Of a stretch of DNA of 64,000 nt, positions 8,937 to 18,393 are shown piece after piece. The stretch spans positions 62,001 to 126,000 of the forward strand of contig CAVZAB010000013.1 in NCBI GenBank assembly GCA_963773155.1. Reading direction: 5' to 3'. Below the pieces are notes generated by a model. The model did not search any database. It was not told the DNA's origin and saw nothing but the letters and a program-made list of their open reading frames with translations. Position 1 is the stretch's first letter, and each line of letters starts with the position of its first letter. Origin of the DNA: CAVZAB01 sp963773155 (GTDB lineage: Bacteria > Pseudomonadota > Alphaproteobacteria > Rhizobiales > Beijerinckiaceae). Made by a program: the position numbers and the translations under genes.

Positions 8937-10435
8937 TCAAGCCATCGTCGGAATGACGAAGCTGGCGCCGTCCTTGACCCCGGATGGCCAACGCGAGGTT
9001 ACCGTCTTGGTCTTGGTGTAGAAGCGGATCGAATCCGGGCCGTGCTGGTTGAGGTCACCGAACGCCGAGCGCTTCCAGCCGCCGAATGTGTAATAGGCGA
9101 GCGGCACTGGAATCGGCACGTTGACGCCGACCATGCCGGTCTGAACGCGGGCGGCGAAATCGCGGGCGGTGTCGCCGTCGCGGGTGAAAATGGCGACGCC
9201 ATTGCCGTATTCATGGTCGTTGGCAAGCTGCAGGCCCTCTTCATAAGTCTTGGCTCTCAGCACGCTGAGCACCGGACCGAAAATTTCCTCCTTGTAGATG
9301 CGCATGTGGCGGCCGACGTGGTCGAACAGGCAGCCGCCCATATAGAAGCCCTTCTCGTAGCCCTGCAGTGTGAAGTCGCGACCATCGACGAGAAGTTTTG
9401 CGCCTTCGGCGCGGCCGGTTTCGACATAGGCCTTGACCTTGTCGAGATGGGCCTTGGTGACGAGCGGTCCGAAATCGGCGGAGGAATCGGTGGAGGGGCC
9501 AATCTTCAGGCTTTCGACTCTGGGAATGAGCCGCTTGACGAGTTCGTCGGCGGCGCCCTCACCGACCGGCACGGCAACCGAGATCGCCATGCAGCGCTCG
9601 CCGGCCGACCCGTAGCCGGCCCCGATCAAGGCGTCGACGGCCTGGCCCATGTCGGCATCCGGCATGATGATCATGTGGTTCTTGGCACCGCCGAAACATT
9701 GCACCCGTTTGCCGGTGGCACAGCCGCGCCCGTAGATATAGGCGGCGATCGGGGTCGAGCCGACAAAGCCGATCGCCTGAATGTCGGGATCATCGAGTAT
9801 GGCGTCGACAGCCTCTTTGTCGCCGTTCACGACATTCAGAATGCCGGCCGGCAGACCGGCTTCGATCATGATTTCGGCGAGCCGCAGCGGCACGCCGGGA
9901 TCGCGCTCGGACGGCTTCAGGATGAAGGCATTGCCGCAGGCAATGGCTGGCGCGAATTTCCACATCGAAATCATCGCGGGAAAATTGAACGGCGTGATGC
10001 CGGCGACGACGCCGAGCGGCTGGCGCATCGAATAGATGTCGATGCCGGGGCCGGCGCCCGTCGGTATATTCACCCTTCATGAGATGGGCGATGCCGATGC
10101 GAATTCGACCACCTCGACGCCGCGCTGGATGTCGCCCTTGGCGTCGGCGATGGTCTTGCCATGCTCGCGGGCCAGCAGTTCGGCGAGTTCCTCGCCGTAT
10201 TCGCCGACGAGGCCGACGAAATTCATCAGACCCGGGCGCGCCGCTGCGGATTGTCGGCCGCCCAGGCCGGCTGCGCGGCGCCGGCATTTTCGACCGCCGC
10301 GCGGATCTCGGCGGCGCAGGCGAGCGGCACCTTCGAAATGATCTCGCCGGTCATCGGCTGGAAACCATCGGCAAAGCGGCCCGATGTGCCGCGCACATGC
10401 TTGCCGCCGATGAAATGTGTGAGTTCCCTGACCAT
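8937..10435 (-). pseudogene. mmsA: Methylmalonate-semialdehyde dehydrogenase (acylating), three frame breaks
   Basis: CoA-dependent aldehyde dehydrogenase converting methylmalonate semialdehyde to propionyl-CoA. About 376 residues are in one frame from the PGIDIYSMRQPLGVVAGITPFNFP region to FVIPTMA, including the NAD motif GFVGST and the catalytic Cys in GSAGERCMAISVAVPVG. The N-terminus (HFIGGKHVRGTSGRF) starts at ATG 10435. Frame changes occur near 10225-10240 (missing base before LMNFVGLVGEYGEELA), near 10090-10100 (missing G in EFASGIAHL) and near 10060 (extra G in YTDGAGPG). All homologous sequence is present, which suggests sequence error rather than decay. Confidence 0.85.
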
Positions 10436-10469
10436 TCATTCCTCCACCCACGAGCGTCGCCGCCCGGCG

Positions 10470-10903
10470 CTAATCGGGCCGCACGATGCCCTTCTTGAGG
10501 ATGATGTTGCCGTACAGGCGTCTTTCGCCCGATGCAACCACGGCGTAAGCCTGGCTTGCCCGCTCGTAGAAGGTGAAACGCTCGAGCGAGGCCAGCTTGA
10601 ACTGTCGGTCCCTCGCGACTCGCGATGATTTCCCGGAACAGGCCGAAGATCGGCTCTCGCCGGGGATCGCCGACCACTTCCATGCGCCAGGCAGCCTCCG
10701 GCACGAACTCGTCGAGCGGCATCACGGACAGCACCGCGTCGAGGACCGCGGGCTGGCGATACCCTCGAGGCGCACCACCTGCGGTCCGGCACTTTCGGCG
10801 GGATAATTGGCGTCGACGAGTGACGATGTCGTCGCCATGGCCCATCGCTCGCAGCACCATCAGCAGTTCCGGCGACGAGCAGCGGGTCGATGTCCTTGAG
10901 CAT
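10470..10903 (-). pseudogene. fucU: RbsD/FucU-family sugar mutarotase, at least four frame breaks
   Basis: Pieces in all three minus frames assemble into a FucU/RbsD pyranase of about 145 residues: MLKDIDPLL, SPELLMVLRAMGHGDDIV, DANYPAESAGPQVVRLEG, VLDAVLSVMPLDEFVPEAAWRMEVVGDP, then LERFTFYERASQAYAVVASGERRLYGNIILKKGIVRPD. The family interconverts anomers of L-fucose (FucU) or D-ribose (RbsD). The start at 10903 has an AAGGAAA ribosome site. The next gene upstream is an aldose dehydrogenase of the L-fucose-dehydrogenase type, favouring FucU. Confidence 0.7.
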
Positions 10904-10946
10904 GTCGGTTTCCTTTCTTGCTTGGTGGTCTGACGGATTGCCGGGC

Positions 10947-12003
10947 CTAGCGCGGTACGGGCGCATCGGCGCGCATCAGGCCCTCCTCTTTGAGATCGCG
11001 CCACAGGCGCGGCCGGGATGGACGGCCGAGCATGGCGGCGTTCCGCCGCACCTCTTCGCGGCTGCGGACCGCCCGGGATCGACGCAGACCACCTGACGGG
11101 TGGCCAGCGGGAAGCGAAGCGCCGCCTCGGCCAGCGTCGCGCCGTGGGCCTTGCAGACGCGCTCGATCCGCTCGACGCGCCGAGGATCGCCGGCGGCGCC
11201 GGATCGTAGTTGTAGAAGGCGCCGGGCCGCGGCCCGCGTGGCGAGGATGCCGGAATTGTAGGGGCCGCCGAGCACGATGCCGATGCCGCGCTCGACGCAG
11301 AGCGGCAGGAAGCTCGTCAGCGATTCCTGCTCGAGCAGCGTGTAGCGGCCGGCCAGCAGGAACAGGTCGAAATCGCCGTGCCGGGCCAGATCGTCTCGGC
11401 CGACCTGCCATTCGTTGACGCCGGCGCCGATCGCCTTGATCACGCCGGCTGGCGCGCAATTCGCTCGAGCGCGCGGTAGCCGCTCTCCATGAACTCGCCG
11501 ATGCGCCGGTCTGATCGCCTCCTTGCGAGCCGATGCGTAAAGACGTCGACGTCGTGGCAGAACACGATGTCGATCCGGTCGACGCCGAGCCGCTCGAAGG
11601 AGAACTCGAGCGAACGCATGACGCCGTCATAGGAATAGTCATAGACTTCGCGCCGCGACGGCGTGTCGAAGAACTTGCCCTGGCCGGTCGCGCTGCGTCG
11701 GGCGGACAGACGCCGCATCAGGCGCCCGACCTTGGTGGACAGCACGAAGGTGTCGTCGCGGCTTGCTCGCGCAGGAAGCCATTGAGCCGCGTCTCGGCGA
11801 GGCCAGAGCCCGTAGAGCGGCGCCGTGTCGAACAAGCGGCAGCCGACGTCCCAGGCCGCGTCGAGCGTCTGCACGCGCTTCGCTTTCGTCGAGGGCGCGT
11901 AGAGATTGCCGAGCGGCGCCGTCCCGACGCCGAGTTCGCTGAAGCTCAAGAGGGCATCGTTGCGGGTCGTCAATTGCCGCCGTTTTATCCGCGGGGAGGG
12001 CAT
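10947..12003 (-). pseudogene. Aldo/keto reductase, L-fucose (D-threo-aldose 1-) dehydrogenase type, multiple frame breaks
   Basis: A TIM-barrel NAD(P)-dependent oxidoreductase reconstructed from at least three frames. Recognisable blocks are SFSELGVGTAPLGNLY, CRLFDTAPLYG (catalytic Asp/Tyr), STKVGRLM, DYSYDGVMRSLEFSFERLGVDRIDIVFCHD (catalytic His region is H-D), VIKAIGAGVNEW, FDLFLLAGRYTLLEQ, IGIVLGGPYNSGILAT, and the C-terminal LWRDLKEEGLMRADAPVPR. These match the D-threo-aldose 1-dehydrogenase subfamily, which oxidises L-fucose to its lactone. Several indels come in compensating pairs. It lies directly upstream of fucU on the same strand. Confidence 0.72.
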
Positions 12004-12075
12004 GGGGCCTCGGGCAGCACGAGACAGGGGCCAAGCGCCCCCTGGAGCTCCAGTCTATTCATGGGCACGGGCCCG

Positions 12076-13767
12076 TCAAACCGATCGCGTTGCCTCGGCC
12101 TGGCGGCGAATCTCCGACAGCGTCGTCGTCGGCGTTATCGTCTCGGGATCGATCTTGAGATGGAGGATCGAAGGCTTGCCACTGGCCTCGGCGCGCCGGA
12201 AGGCCGACGCAAAATCTTCAGTCCGTTCGACGGTTTCGCCATGGCCGCCGAAGGCCTGGGCGTAGGCGGCAAAATCCGGGTTCTGAAGCCGCGTCGCCGA
12301 GACCCGGCCGGGATAGTGCCGCTCCTGATGCATGCGGATCGTCCCATACATGCCATTGTCAATAAGGATGACAATAATCGCCAGCCCGTATTGGACTGCC
12401 GTCGCGAATTCCTGGCCGTTCATCAGAAAACAGCCATCGCCGGCAAAGGCTATCACCGGACGCTCGGGAAACAGGCGCTTGGCACCGACCGCGGCGGGCA
12501 CGCCGTAGCCCATCGAGCCGGATGTCGGTGCGATCTGGGTGCCCCAACCGCGATAGCGCAGGAAACGGCCGGGCCAGGCCGCGTAATTGCCGGCGCCATT
12601 GGTGAAAATCGTCTCCTTCGGCAGGCTATCGCGCAGCCAGCAGACAATTGCGGCAAGATCGATCCGCGCCGGCGCCGCCGGTGGCCTTTCGGTCCAGGCC
12701 TCATAGGCGGCGCGGGCAGCGGCAGTCTCGGCTGCCCAGACGATCGTCTGCGGCGGCTGCAGGCTCTCGAGCGACGCGGCAAAAGCCTGCGGCGAGGCAT
12801 GAATAGCAAGGCTCGGCTGATAGACGCGGCCGAGTTCCTCGGCCCCGGCGTGGACATGCACGAGCCCTTGCCGCGGGACCGGAATCGCAAACAGACTATA
12901 GGCCTGCGACGGCATTTCGGCCATCCTACCGCCGCACAGAAGGACGAGATCCGCCATCTCGATACGCCGCTTGAGCGCCGGGTTGGGGCCAATGCCGATC
13001 TCGCCGACATATTGGCTGTGGTGAGCGTCGAACAGCATGGCGCGGCGAAACGAGGTCGCGACCGGCAAAACGAAGCGCTCGGCGAACCGGGCGAAGGATT
13101 GGGTCGCCGCCTCGCTCCAGCCGCTGCCGCCGAGGATGGCAATCGGCCGGCGCGCCGCCCAGAGTTGCTTTTGCAATGCCGCGATCTGGGTCAGCCCCGG
13201 CCAGGTCTGGACCGGCGCCACCCGCGGCGCATCGGCGACCACGGCGGTCTCGGTCAGCATGTCTTCGGGCAGCGCCAGGACCACCGGGCCGGGCCGGCCC
13301 TGGAGGGCTGTGCGGAAAGCACGGGCAAGGATTTCGGGAATGCGCTCGGCCCGGTCGATTTCGCAGACCCATTTGGCGGTCGATCCGAACAAGGCCGCGT
13401 AATCCATTTCCTGGAAGGCGCCGCGCCCGCGCATGCCGCGTTCGACTTGGCCGATGAACAAAATCAACGGCACCGAATCATGCTCGGCAATGTGAACGGC
13501 GGGCGCGGCATTGGTCGCCCCTGGACCGCGGGTGACAAAGGCAATGCCGGGTCGGCCGGTGAGCCTGGCGCAGGCATCGGCCATCATCCCGGCGCCGCCC
13601 TCCTGGCGACAGACGGTGACCGTGATTTTGGCGTCGTATAGGGCATCGAGGACTGCCAAATAGCTTTCGCCAGGCACGCAGAAGATCTGGTCGACCCCCT
13701 GGGCGACAAGTCCGTCGACGAGGATCGCACCACCCGTGCGCGGCGGCGGAGAGGAGAGATCATTCAT
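12076..13767 (-). CDS. Thiamine diphosphate-dependent enzyme, acetolactate synthase-like
   Basis: A 563-residue POX/AHAS-type ThDP enzyme in the cytoplasm. The N-terminal PYR domain has VPGESYLAVLDAL and the activating Glu in VCRQEGGAGMMADA; the middle domain spans about residues 195-330; the C-terminal PP domain has GAGNYAAWPGRF and the ThDP/Mg motif GDGCFLMNGQEFATAV. The reaction is a 2-oxo acid decarboxylation or ligation, but I cannot assign a substrate: it lacks a regulatory partner gene and is adjacent to a CoA transferase, so oxalyl-CoA-decarboxylase-like chemistry is a possibility, not a conclusion. Confidence 0.85.
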   Translation of the reverse strand: MNDLSSPPPRTGGAILVDGLVAQGVDQIFCVPGESYLAVLDALYDAKITVTVCRQEGGAGMMADACARLTGRPGIAFVTRGPGATNAAPAVHIAEHDSVPLILFIGQVERGMRGRGAFQEMDYAALFGSTAKWVCEIDRAERIPEILARAFRTALQGRPGPVVLALPEDMLTETAVVADAPRVAPVQTWPGLTQIAALQKQLWAARRPIAILGGSGWSEAATQSFARFAERFVLPVATSFRRAMLFDAHHSQYVGEIGIGPNPALKRRIEMADLVLLCGGRMAEMPSQAYSLFAIPVPRQGLVHVHAGAEELGRVYQPSLAIHASPQAFAASLESLQPPQTIVWAAETAAARAAYEAWTERPPAAPARIDLAAIVCWLRDSLPKETIFTNGAGNYAAWPGRFLRYRGWGTQIAPTSGSMGYGVPAAVGAKRLFPERPVIAFAGDGCFLMNGQEFATAVQYGLAIIVILIDNGMYGTIRMHQERHYPGRVSATRLQNPDFAAYAQAFGGHGETVERTEDFASAFRRAEASGKPSILHLKIDPETITPTTTLSEIRRQAEATRSV

Positions 13768-13857
13768 GGCGGGGTTCGCGGGGCTCGGGTTGCGGGAATG
13801 CCGGTCACGGGAAGGCCGGCCACGGACAGGGCGATGCGGCGAATTTGACTTTCTTCG

Positions 13858-15048
13858 TCATGAGGCGCTCGTGCCGCCCCAATGCGGATCGGCCAGAACT
13901 TCATTTTGGTGTTCGCCGAGAAGCGGCGCCGGGCGACGGCTCGCCGCCGCGACCCCGTCGATGAGAATGGCCGAACGAAGCCCTGGTGTTCGTCCCGCCT
14001 TGGCGTGCGGATTGTCGAGATCGAGCACCAATTGCCGCGCCTGCACCTGCGGGTCCTCGATGACGTCGGAGATCCGGTTGATGGGGCCGGCCGGCACTGC
14101 GGCCGCCTCGAGCTGGTCGAGCAGTTCCGCACGGCGAAAGCGCCGGGTCGCCCGCTGCAGCGCCTGGGTCAGCGCCTGGCGATTGACAACGCGTCCCTTG
14201 CCGCTCGCAAAGGCCGGCGCATCGGCCAATGCCGGTTCGCCAATGATCTGGCATAATTTGCGGAATTGGCCGTCATTACCGGTCGCGATGATGATATCGC
14301 CGTCGGCGACCGCAAATACGTCATAGGGCACGAGATTCGGGTGGCCATTGCCCAGCCGCTGCGGCTCCTTGCCGCTGACCATGTAATTGATCGCCTGGTA
14401 GCCGAGGACCGCAACCTGGGCATCGAGCAGCGCGCAATCGATGAAGGCACCCTCGCCCGATTGCGCGCGGCGGATCAGCGCCGCTTGAATGCCGTTGGCG
14501 GCGTAAAGCCCAGTGACAATATCGGCGATCGCGACCCCGGCCTTGGTCGGCGGCCCGTCGGCTGCGCCGGTGATCGCCATCATGCCGCCCATGCCCTGGA
14601 CCAGAAAATCATAGCCGGCGCGTCGCGCATAGGGCCCATCCTGACCGAAACCGGTGATCGAGCAATAGATCAGGCGCGGATTCAGGGCCTTGAGACCGGC
14701 ATAATCGAGGCCGTATTTCTTTAGGCCGCCGACCTTGAAATTCTCGATCAAGACATCGGCATGGGTGGCCAGTCGGCGGACCAGCGCGACCCCCTCGACA
14801 CTGTCGAAATCGGCGCTGACGCACCGTTTGCCGCGGTTGCAGGAATGGTAATAGGCGGCCCCGAGCGAATCGCCGGTGGCGCCTTCGACAAAGGGCGGGC
14901 CCCATTGGCGGGTATCGTCGCCAAGGCCGCTGCGCTCGATCTTGACGACATCGGCACCAAGGTCGGCCAGCAATTGGCCGGCAAAGGGGCCGGCCAGGAT
15001 GCGGGCGAGTTCGAGGACTTTGATGCCGGTAAGCGGCGGTTTGGACAT
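13858..15048 (-). CDS. Family III CoA transferase (CaiB/BaiF)
   Basis: A 396-residue formyl-CoA-transferase-fold enzyme that moves CoA between carboxylic acids. It starts MSKPPLTGIKVLELARILAGPFAGQLLADLGADVVKIER, with the catalytic Asp in GFGQDGPYARRAGYDFLVQGMGG (near residue 155-170) and the C-terminal INRISDVIEDPQVQAR. The ATG at 15048 matches the family start. It is upstream of the ThDP enzyme on the same strand with 90 nt between, suggesting a two-gene unit; specificity is unknown. Confidence 0.88.
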   Translation of the reverse strand: MSKPPLTGIKVLELARILAGPFAGQLLADLGADVVKIERSGLGDDTRQWGPPFVEGATGDSLGAAYYHSCNRGKRCVSADFDSVEGVALVRRLATHADVLIENFKVGGLKKYGLDYAGLKALNPRLIYCSITGFGQDGPYARRAGYDFLVQGMGGMMAITGAADGPPTKAGVAIADIVTGLYAANGIQAALIRRAQSGEGAFIDCALLDAQVAVLGYQAINYMVSGKEPQRLGNGHPNLVPYDVFAVADGDIIIATGNDGQFRKLCQIIGEPALADAPAFASGKGRVVNRQALTQALQRATRRFRRAELLDQLEAAAVPAGPINRISDVIEDPQVQARQLVLDLDNPHAKAGRTPGLRSAILIDGVAAASRRPAPLLGEHQNEVLADPHWGGTSAS

Positions 15049-15219
15049 CGGCACGTCTGGGCTTCTTGTCGTTGTCTGGCTAGGGACACCAGCGGCGGGA
15101 TCGAATATCCGCCATCTATGCCCCGCCGGCACCCCGCCGGCAAGCGGCCGAGAGCGCGCCGCGCGTCGGCGCCCGCCCAGATGGCGCTTGCCTCCGGGCC
15201 CCTGGATGAGCATTTTAGG

Positions 15220-16312
15220 ATGATGGTTATCCGGCCGCCAACCGGCAGCCCCGATCAAGGGGTGCTCGCCAATCTGAATGAGCGCTCGCGCGAGATCTTC
15301 AGGCGGATCGTCGACACCTATTTGGCGAGTGGCGAGCCGGTCGGCTCGCGCAACCTGTCGCGACTTTTGCCGATGACCTTGTCGCCGGCCTCGGTGCGCA
15401 ATGTCATGCAGGATCTCGAAGAATCCGGGCTAATCTACGCGCCGCACACGAGCGCAGGCCGGATTCCGACCGAATTGGGGCTGCGCTTCTTCGTCGACGC
15501 CCTGTTGGAAATCGGCGATTTGCCGGGCGAGGAGCGCGAACGCATCGATGCCCAGGTTCGCGCCGCCTCCCAGGGCAAGACCCTCGACGGCGTTCTTGCC
15601 GAGGCCTCGAGCCTCTTGTCCGGCCTGACCCGCGGCGCCGGCGTGGTCGTTACCTCGAAGATCGACGCGCGGCTGAAGCACATTGAATTCGTGCGGCTCG
15701 ACGCGGAACGGGCGCTCGCCGTGCTGGTGGGCGAGGACGGCACGGTCGAGAACCGGGTGATTCTCGACGCCGCCCGGCCTGCCACCCTCGGCGCTGGTCG
15801 AGGCTGGCAATTATCTCAATGCCCGGATCCGCGGCAGGACCCTGCACGATGTGCGCCGCGACATTGAAGTGGCACACCAGGCGGCCAAATCCGAGCTCGA
15901 CCAATTGACCCAGCGCCTCGTCGATGCGGGCCTGGCAAGCTGGGCCGGCATGGAGGGCGATTCGCAGCGCCTGATCGTGCGCGGCCAGGCCAATCTTCTC
16001 GAGGATCTGACCGCGATCGAGGATCTCGAGCGGATTCGGCTCCTGTTTGTCGATCTCGAAATGAAGACCGACGTCATCGATCTGCTGCACCGGGCCGAGA
16101 GCGGCGAAGGGGTGCGGATATTTATCGGCTCCGAAAACAAGCTGTTTTCATTGTCCGGTTCCTCGATGATCGCCGCCCCCTTCCGTAACAGCGCCCAAAA
16201 GATCGTCGGCGTTCTCGGCGTCATCGGCCCCACCCGCCTCAATTATGCGCGGATCGTCCCGATGGTCGATTATACGGCCAAAGTCGTGTCGAATCTGGTC
16301 GGCGGCGGCTAG
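15220..16312 (+). CDS. hrcA: Heat-inducible transcription repressor HrcA (frameshifted)
   Basis: Repressor of groESL/dnaK-type heat-shock operons through the CIRCE operator. The winged-helix N-terminus (LNERSREIFRRIVDTYLASGEPVGSRNLSRLL, SPASVRNVMQDLEESGLIYAPHTSAGRIPTE) and the GAF-like C-terminus (QRLIVRGQANLLEDL, GSENKLFSLSGSSMIAAPF, VLGVIGPTRLNYARIVPMVDY) are present but in two frames; the break is near 15770, where one extra base precedes PPGLPPSALVEAGNYLN. No grpE follows and rph is 15 kb away, unlike the usual rph-hrcA-grpE neighbourhood. No CIRCE sequence was seen upstream. Confidence 0.9.
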
Positions 16313-16536
16313 GCCCCGATGGCGCTTTGGTCGATGCCGTATTGGCTTTCCTGTTCGCAAAGACGGCAAGTTCGTCGCTCAAGGCTATGCCGCCCTGATC
16401 CGCGGCAACGCCAATACACCGGTTGCGGCCGCAAGGCTGCCGATTGGGGCGCCAATAGGGGCGGCGCTCGCCGGGCGGCCGCAGCGCCGGCAATCGTAGC
16501 TTGGCTTATCGGCCACCCGCTGCTATCTCCGGCCCC

Positions 16537-18342
16537 ATGACAACCCATAGCATCGACAATATCCGCAATTTCTCGATTGTTGCCCATATTGACCACGGCA
16601 AATCGACCCTGGCCGACCGGCTGATCCAGATTACCGGCGGCCTCGCCGAGCGCGACATGGTCGAGCAGGTGCTGGATTCGATGGATATCGAGCGCGAGCG
16701 CGGCATTACGATCAAGGCCCAGACGGTGCGGCTCGATTACAAGGCCGATGACGGCAAGACTTACATCCTCAACCTGATGGATACGCCGGGCCACGTCGAC
16801 TTTGCCTATGAAGTGTCGCGCTCGCTTGCGGCCTGCGAGGGTTCGCTGCTCGTCGTCGACGCCTCGCAGGGAGTCGAAGCCCAGACGCTCGCCAATGTCT
16901 ATCACGCTCTCGATGCTGGCCACGAGATCGTCCCGGTTCTCAACAAAATCGACTTGCCGGCCGCCGAACCCGAGCGCATCAAGACCCAGATTGAGGATGT
17001 GATCGGACTTGACGCGAGCAACGCCATTGCCATATCGGCCAAAACCGGTCTGAACATAGAGGCGGTCCTTGAGGCAATCGTCAAGCGGCTGCCACCGCCA
17101 CGCGGCGACGAGACGGCGCCGCTTAAGGCGCTGCTCGTCGACAGTTGGTACGATGCCTATCTCGGCGTCGTCGTTTTGGTTCGCATTATCGACGGCGTCC
17201 TGAAGAAGGCCCAGCGCATCAAAATGATGGCGACCGACGCCCATTACGAGGTCGACCGGATCGGCGTTTTCACGCCAAAAATGAAGGAAGTCGCTAGCCT
17301 CGGCCCGGGCGAGGTCGGCTTTATAACGGCGCAAATCAAGCAGGTCGCCGACACCCGCGTCGGCGACACGATCACCGACGAAAAGCGCAGTTGCGGCGAA
17401 GCGCTGCCAGGGTTCAAGCCGGCCCAGCCGGTCGTCTTCTGCGGCCTGTTTCCGGTCGACGCGGCCAATTTCGAGGAGCTGCGCGCGGCGATGGGAAGGT
17501 TGCGTTTGAATGATGCGAGCTTCAGCTACGAAATGGAAAGTTCCGCGGCGCTGGGGTTTGGCTTTCGCTGCGGGTTTCTCGGCCTTCTGCATCTGGAAAT
17601 CATCCAGGAGCGACTTGAGCGCGAATTCAATCTCGACCTGATTGCGACCGCGCCTTCGGTCATCTACCGCATTGCGCTGCGCGACGGCGGCGAGATCGAA
17701 TTGCACAATCCCGCCGACATGCCCGATATTATGAAGATTCAGGAGATCAAGGAACCCTGGATACGGGCAACGATTCTCTCGCCCGACGAATATCTCGGCT
17801 CTATTTTGAAACTGTGTCAGGACCGCCGCGGCATCCAGGCCGATCTCAACTATATCGGCTCGCGCGCGATGGTCACCTATGACCTCCCGCTCAACGAAGT
17901 GGTGTTCGATTTCTATGACCGGCTGAAATCGATCTCGAAGGGTTATGCCAGTTTCGACTATCAGATCACCGATTATCGCGAAGGCGATCTCGTCAAAATG
18001 TCGATTTTGGTCAATGCCGAGCCGGTCGATGCCCTGTCGATGCTGGTCCACCGCGACCGCGCGGAAATGCGCGGCCGGGCGATGGTCGAAAAGCTCAAGG
18101 ATCTGATCCCGCAGCACATGTTCCAAATCCCCGTCCAGGCGGCGATTGGCGGCAAGATTATCGCCCGCGAGACCATTCGAGCCCTGCGCAAGGACGTGAC
18201 GGCCAAGTGCTATGGCGGCGACGTGACGCGCAAGCGCAAGCTTCTGGAAAAGCAGAAGGCGGGCAAGAAGAAAATGCGACAATTCGGCAAGGTCGAGATC
18301 CCGCAGGAGGCGTTCATCGCCGCTTTAAAGATGGACAATTGA
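16537..18342 (+). CDS. lepA: Elongation factor 4 (LepA), ribosomal back-translocase GTPase
   Basis: A 601-residue translational GTPase that remodels stalled or mistranslocated ribosomes. G1 is AHIDHGKSTLADRL, switch I is within RERGITIKAQTVRL, G3 is DTPGHVDF, and G4 is NKIDLPAAEP. The LepA-specific C-terminal domain is intact (VTAKCYGGDVTRKRKLLEKQKAGKKKMRQFGKVEIPQEAFIAALK). ATG 16537 gives the standard MTTHSIDNIRNFSIVAHIDHGKS start. Uninterrupted. About 220 nt separate it from hrcA and 51 nt from echA. Confidence 0.98.
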   Translation: MTTHSIDNIRNFSIVAHIDHGKSTLADRLIQITGGLAERDMVEQVLDSMDIERERGITIKAQTVRLDYKADDGKTYILNLMDTPGHVDFAYEVSRSLAACEGSLLVVDASQGVEAQTLANVYHALDAGHEIVPVLNKIDLPAAEPERIKTQIEDVIGLDASNAIAISAKTGLNIEAVLEAIVKRLPPPRGDETAPLKALLVDSWYDAYLGVVVLVRIIDGVLKKAQRIKMMATDAHYEVDRIGVFTPKMKEVASLGPGEVGFITAQIKQVADTRVGDTITDEKRSCGEALPGFKPAQPVVFCGLFPVDAANFEELRAAMGRLRLNDASFSYEMESSAALGFGFRCGFLGLLHLEIIQERLEREFNLDLIATAPSVIYRIALRDGGEIELHNPADMPDIMKIQEIKEPWIRATILSPDEYLGSILKLCQDRRGIQADLNYIGSRAMVTYDLPLNEVVFDFYDRLKSISKGYASFDYQITDYREGDLVKMSILVNAEPVDALSMLVHRDRAEMRGRAMVEKLKDLIPQHMFQIPVQAAIGGKIIARETIRALRKDVTAKCYGGDVTRKRKLLEKQKAGKKKMRQFGKVEIPQEAFIAALKMDN

Positions 18343-18393
18343 GGCCAATATTTGCGATGCTTGGGTGCATCGATCTTGCAGTCGGGGCCGGTG

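Noticed and set aside
8664..10082. 472-codon plus-strand open frame
   Set aside because: Antisense to mmsA and the acyl-CoA dehydrogenase; no recognisable domain.
11533..13641. 702-codon plus-strand open frame
   Set aside because: Antisense to the ThDP enzyme and the aldose dehydrogenase; composition is that of a complementary-strand shadow.
15049..15219. CIRCE operator upstream of hrcA
   Set aside because: No TTAGCACTC / GAGTGCTAA pair is present.
16313..16536. Small gene between hrcA and lepA
   Set aside because: Open frames here have no motif, no ribosome site and shadow-like composition; treated as spacer with the lepA promoter.
16309..18282. 657-codon open frame antisense to lepA
   Set aside because: Pure shadow of a highly conserved GC-rich gene; no motif or ribosome site.
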